DNA from: Microglena sp. YARC
Lineage: Eukaryota; Chlorophyta; Chlorophyceae; Chlamydomonadales; Chlamydomonadaceae
Direction of reading: 5' to 3'
NCBI GenBank assembly: GCA_022414725.1
Contig: CM039465.1
Location: 19,673,206 to 19,737,205 of the forward strand
Length of the DNA stretch: 64,000 nucleotides
In this document: piece after piece, positions 63,726-64,000 of the stretch
How positions within the stretch are numbered: the first letter of the stretch is position 1
Layout: every line of letters starts with the position of its first letter
Position numbers and translations under genes: made by a program
The notes under the pieces: model-generated
Database searches by the model: none
What the model was told of the DNA's origin: nothing
Seen by the model: the letters and a program-made list of their open reading frames with translations, nothing else

Positions 63726-64000
63726 ACACCTCCACACCAGCCGCCGTAGAATTAGGGACGAGCACTACACAACTGGACACACGGCCAGGGCAAACTTCTC
63801 AGTCCCCCTGCTTAGCTCATTCCTGCATCTACACCACCCCATTGTGGGCATCCTCACCCCGTTGTATAACCCCCCTTACACCCCTGCTCAGCTTACCCTT
63901 CCTAACCATGGACATCGAGAGACATACCCCAAGGGCATCATGCCGGGTAGCACAAAGGAACAGATATTAGAGCGCCTCCACCCCCACCAGGCATGCATAC

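Overview
This window is nuclear DNA from a eukaryote, most likely a flagellated unicellular green alga. The reasons are spliced genes with GT-AG introns, a plant-type CCZ1 protein, a radial-spoke-type axonemal protein, a chromodomain Ty3/gypsy element, and very abundant short transposons, microsatellites and tandem repeats. A repeat-rich prasinophyte or other chlorophyte would fit. No species marker is present, so this placement is inference.

Three protein-coding genes can be assembled from exons whose splice phases match at every junction. (1) On the minus strand at 2466-8739, a four-exon gene encodes an RSP2-like protein: Dpy-30 motif, GAF domain, acidic linker, then a region resembling the dynein stalk tip. 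(2) On the minus strand at 11096-23506, a five-exon gene encodes a 253-residue EMAP-II/AIMP1-like tRNA-binding protein. (3) On the plus strand at 24105-47819, a nine-exon gene encodes a 493-residue CCZ1-like subunit of the Mon1-Ccz1 Rab7 exchange factor. Genes 2 and 3 are divergent and their start codons lie about 600 bp apart. In all three, coding exons are small islands in long repeat-filled introns.

The most unusual signal is that exon-intron junctions have been expanded into local tandem arrays. Almost every splice junction of CCZ1, and several in the other two genes, is present in 2 to about 13 copies. Each unit contains a piece of exon, the donor or acceptor, and some flanking intron.

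The rest is mobile and repetitive DNA. At 50950-58331 there is a full-length but decayed chromovirus-type LTR retrotransposon on the minus strand. It has identical-length LTRs, a perfect 5-bp target duplication, and an internal inverted copy of its own 3' end. Several MITE families have (C/T)AGGG termini and 8-bp target duplications (hAT-like), including nested insertions and one that sits exactly at the RSP2-like stop codon. A 1.9-kb element with an 8-bp target duplication at 14068-15979 carries two nested long palindromes. tRNA-derived SINE copies lie near 27.7, 45.5 and 61.8 kb. Satellites of 57 bp (44.1-45.3 kb), 39 bp (59.7-60.3 kb) and 16 bp (61.2-61.4 kb) are present. Open frames at 58.5-59.7 kb and 62.9-63.7 kb could be genes or transposon pieces and are reported with low confidence.
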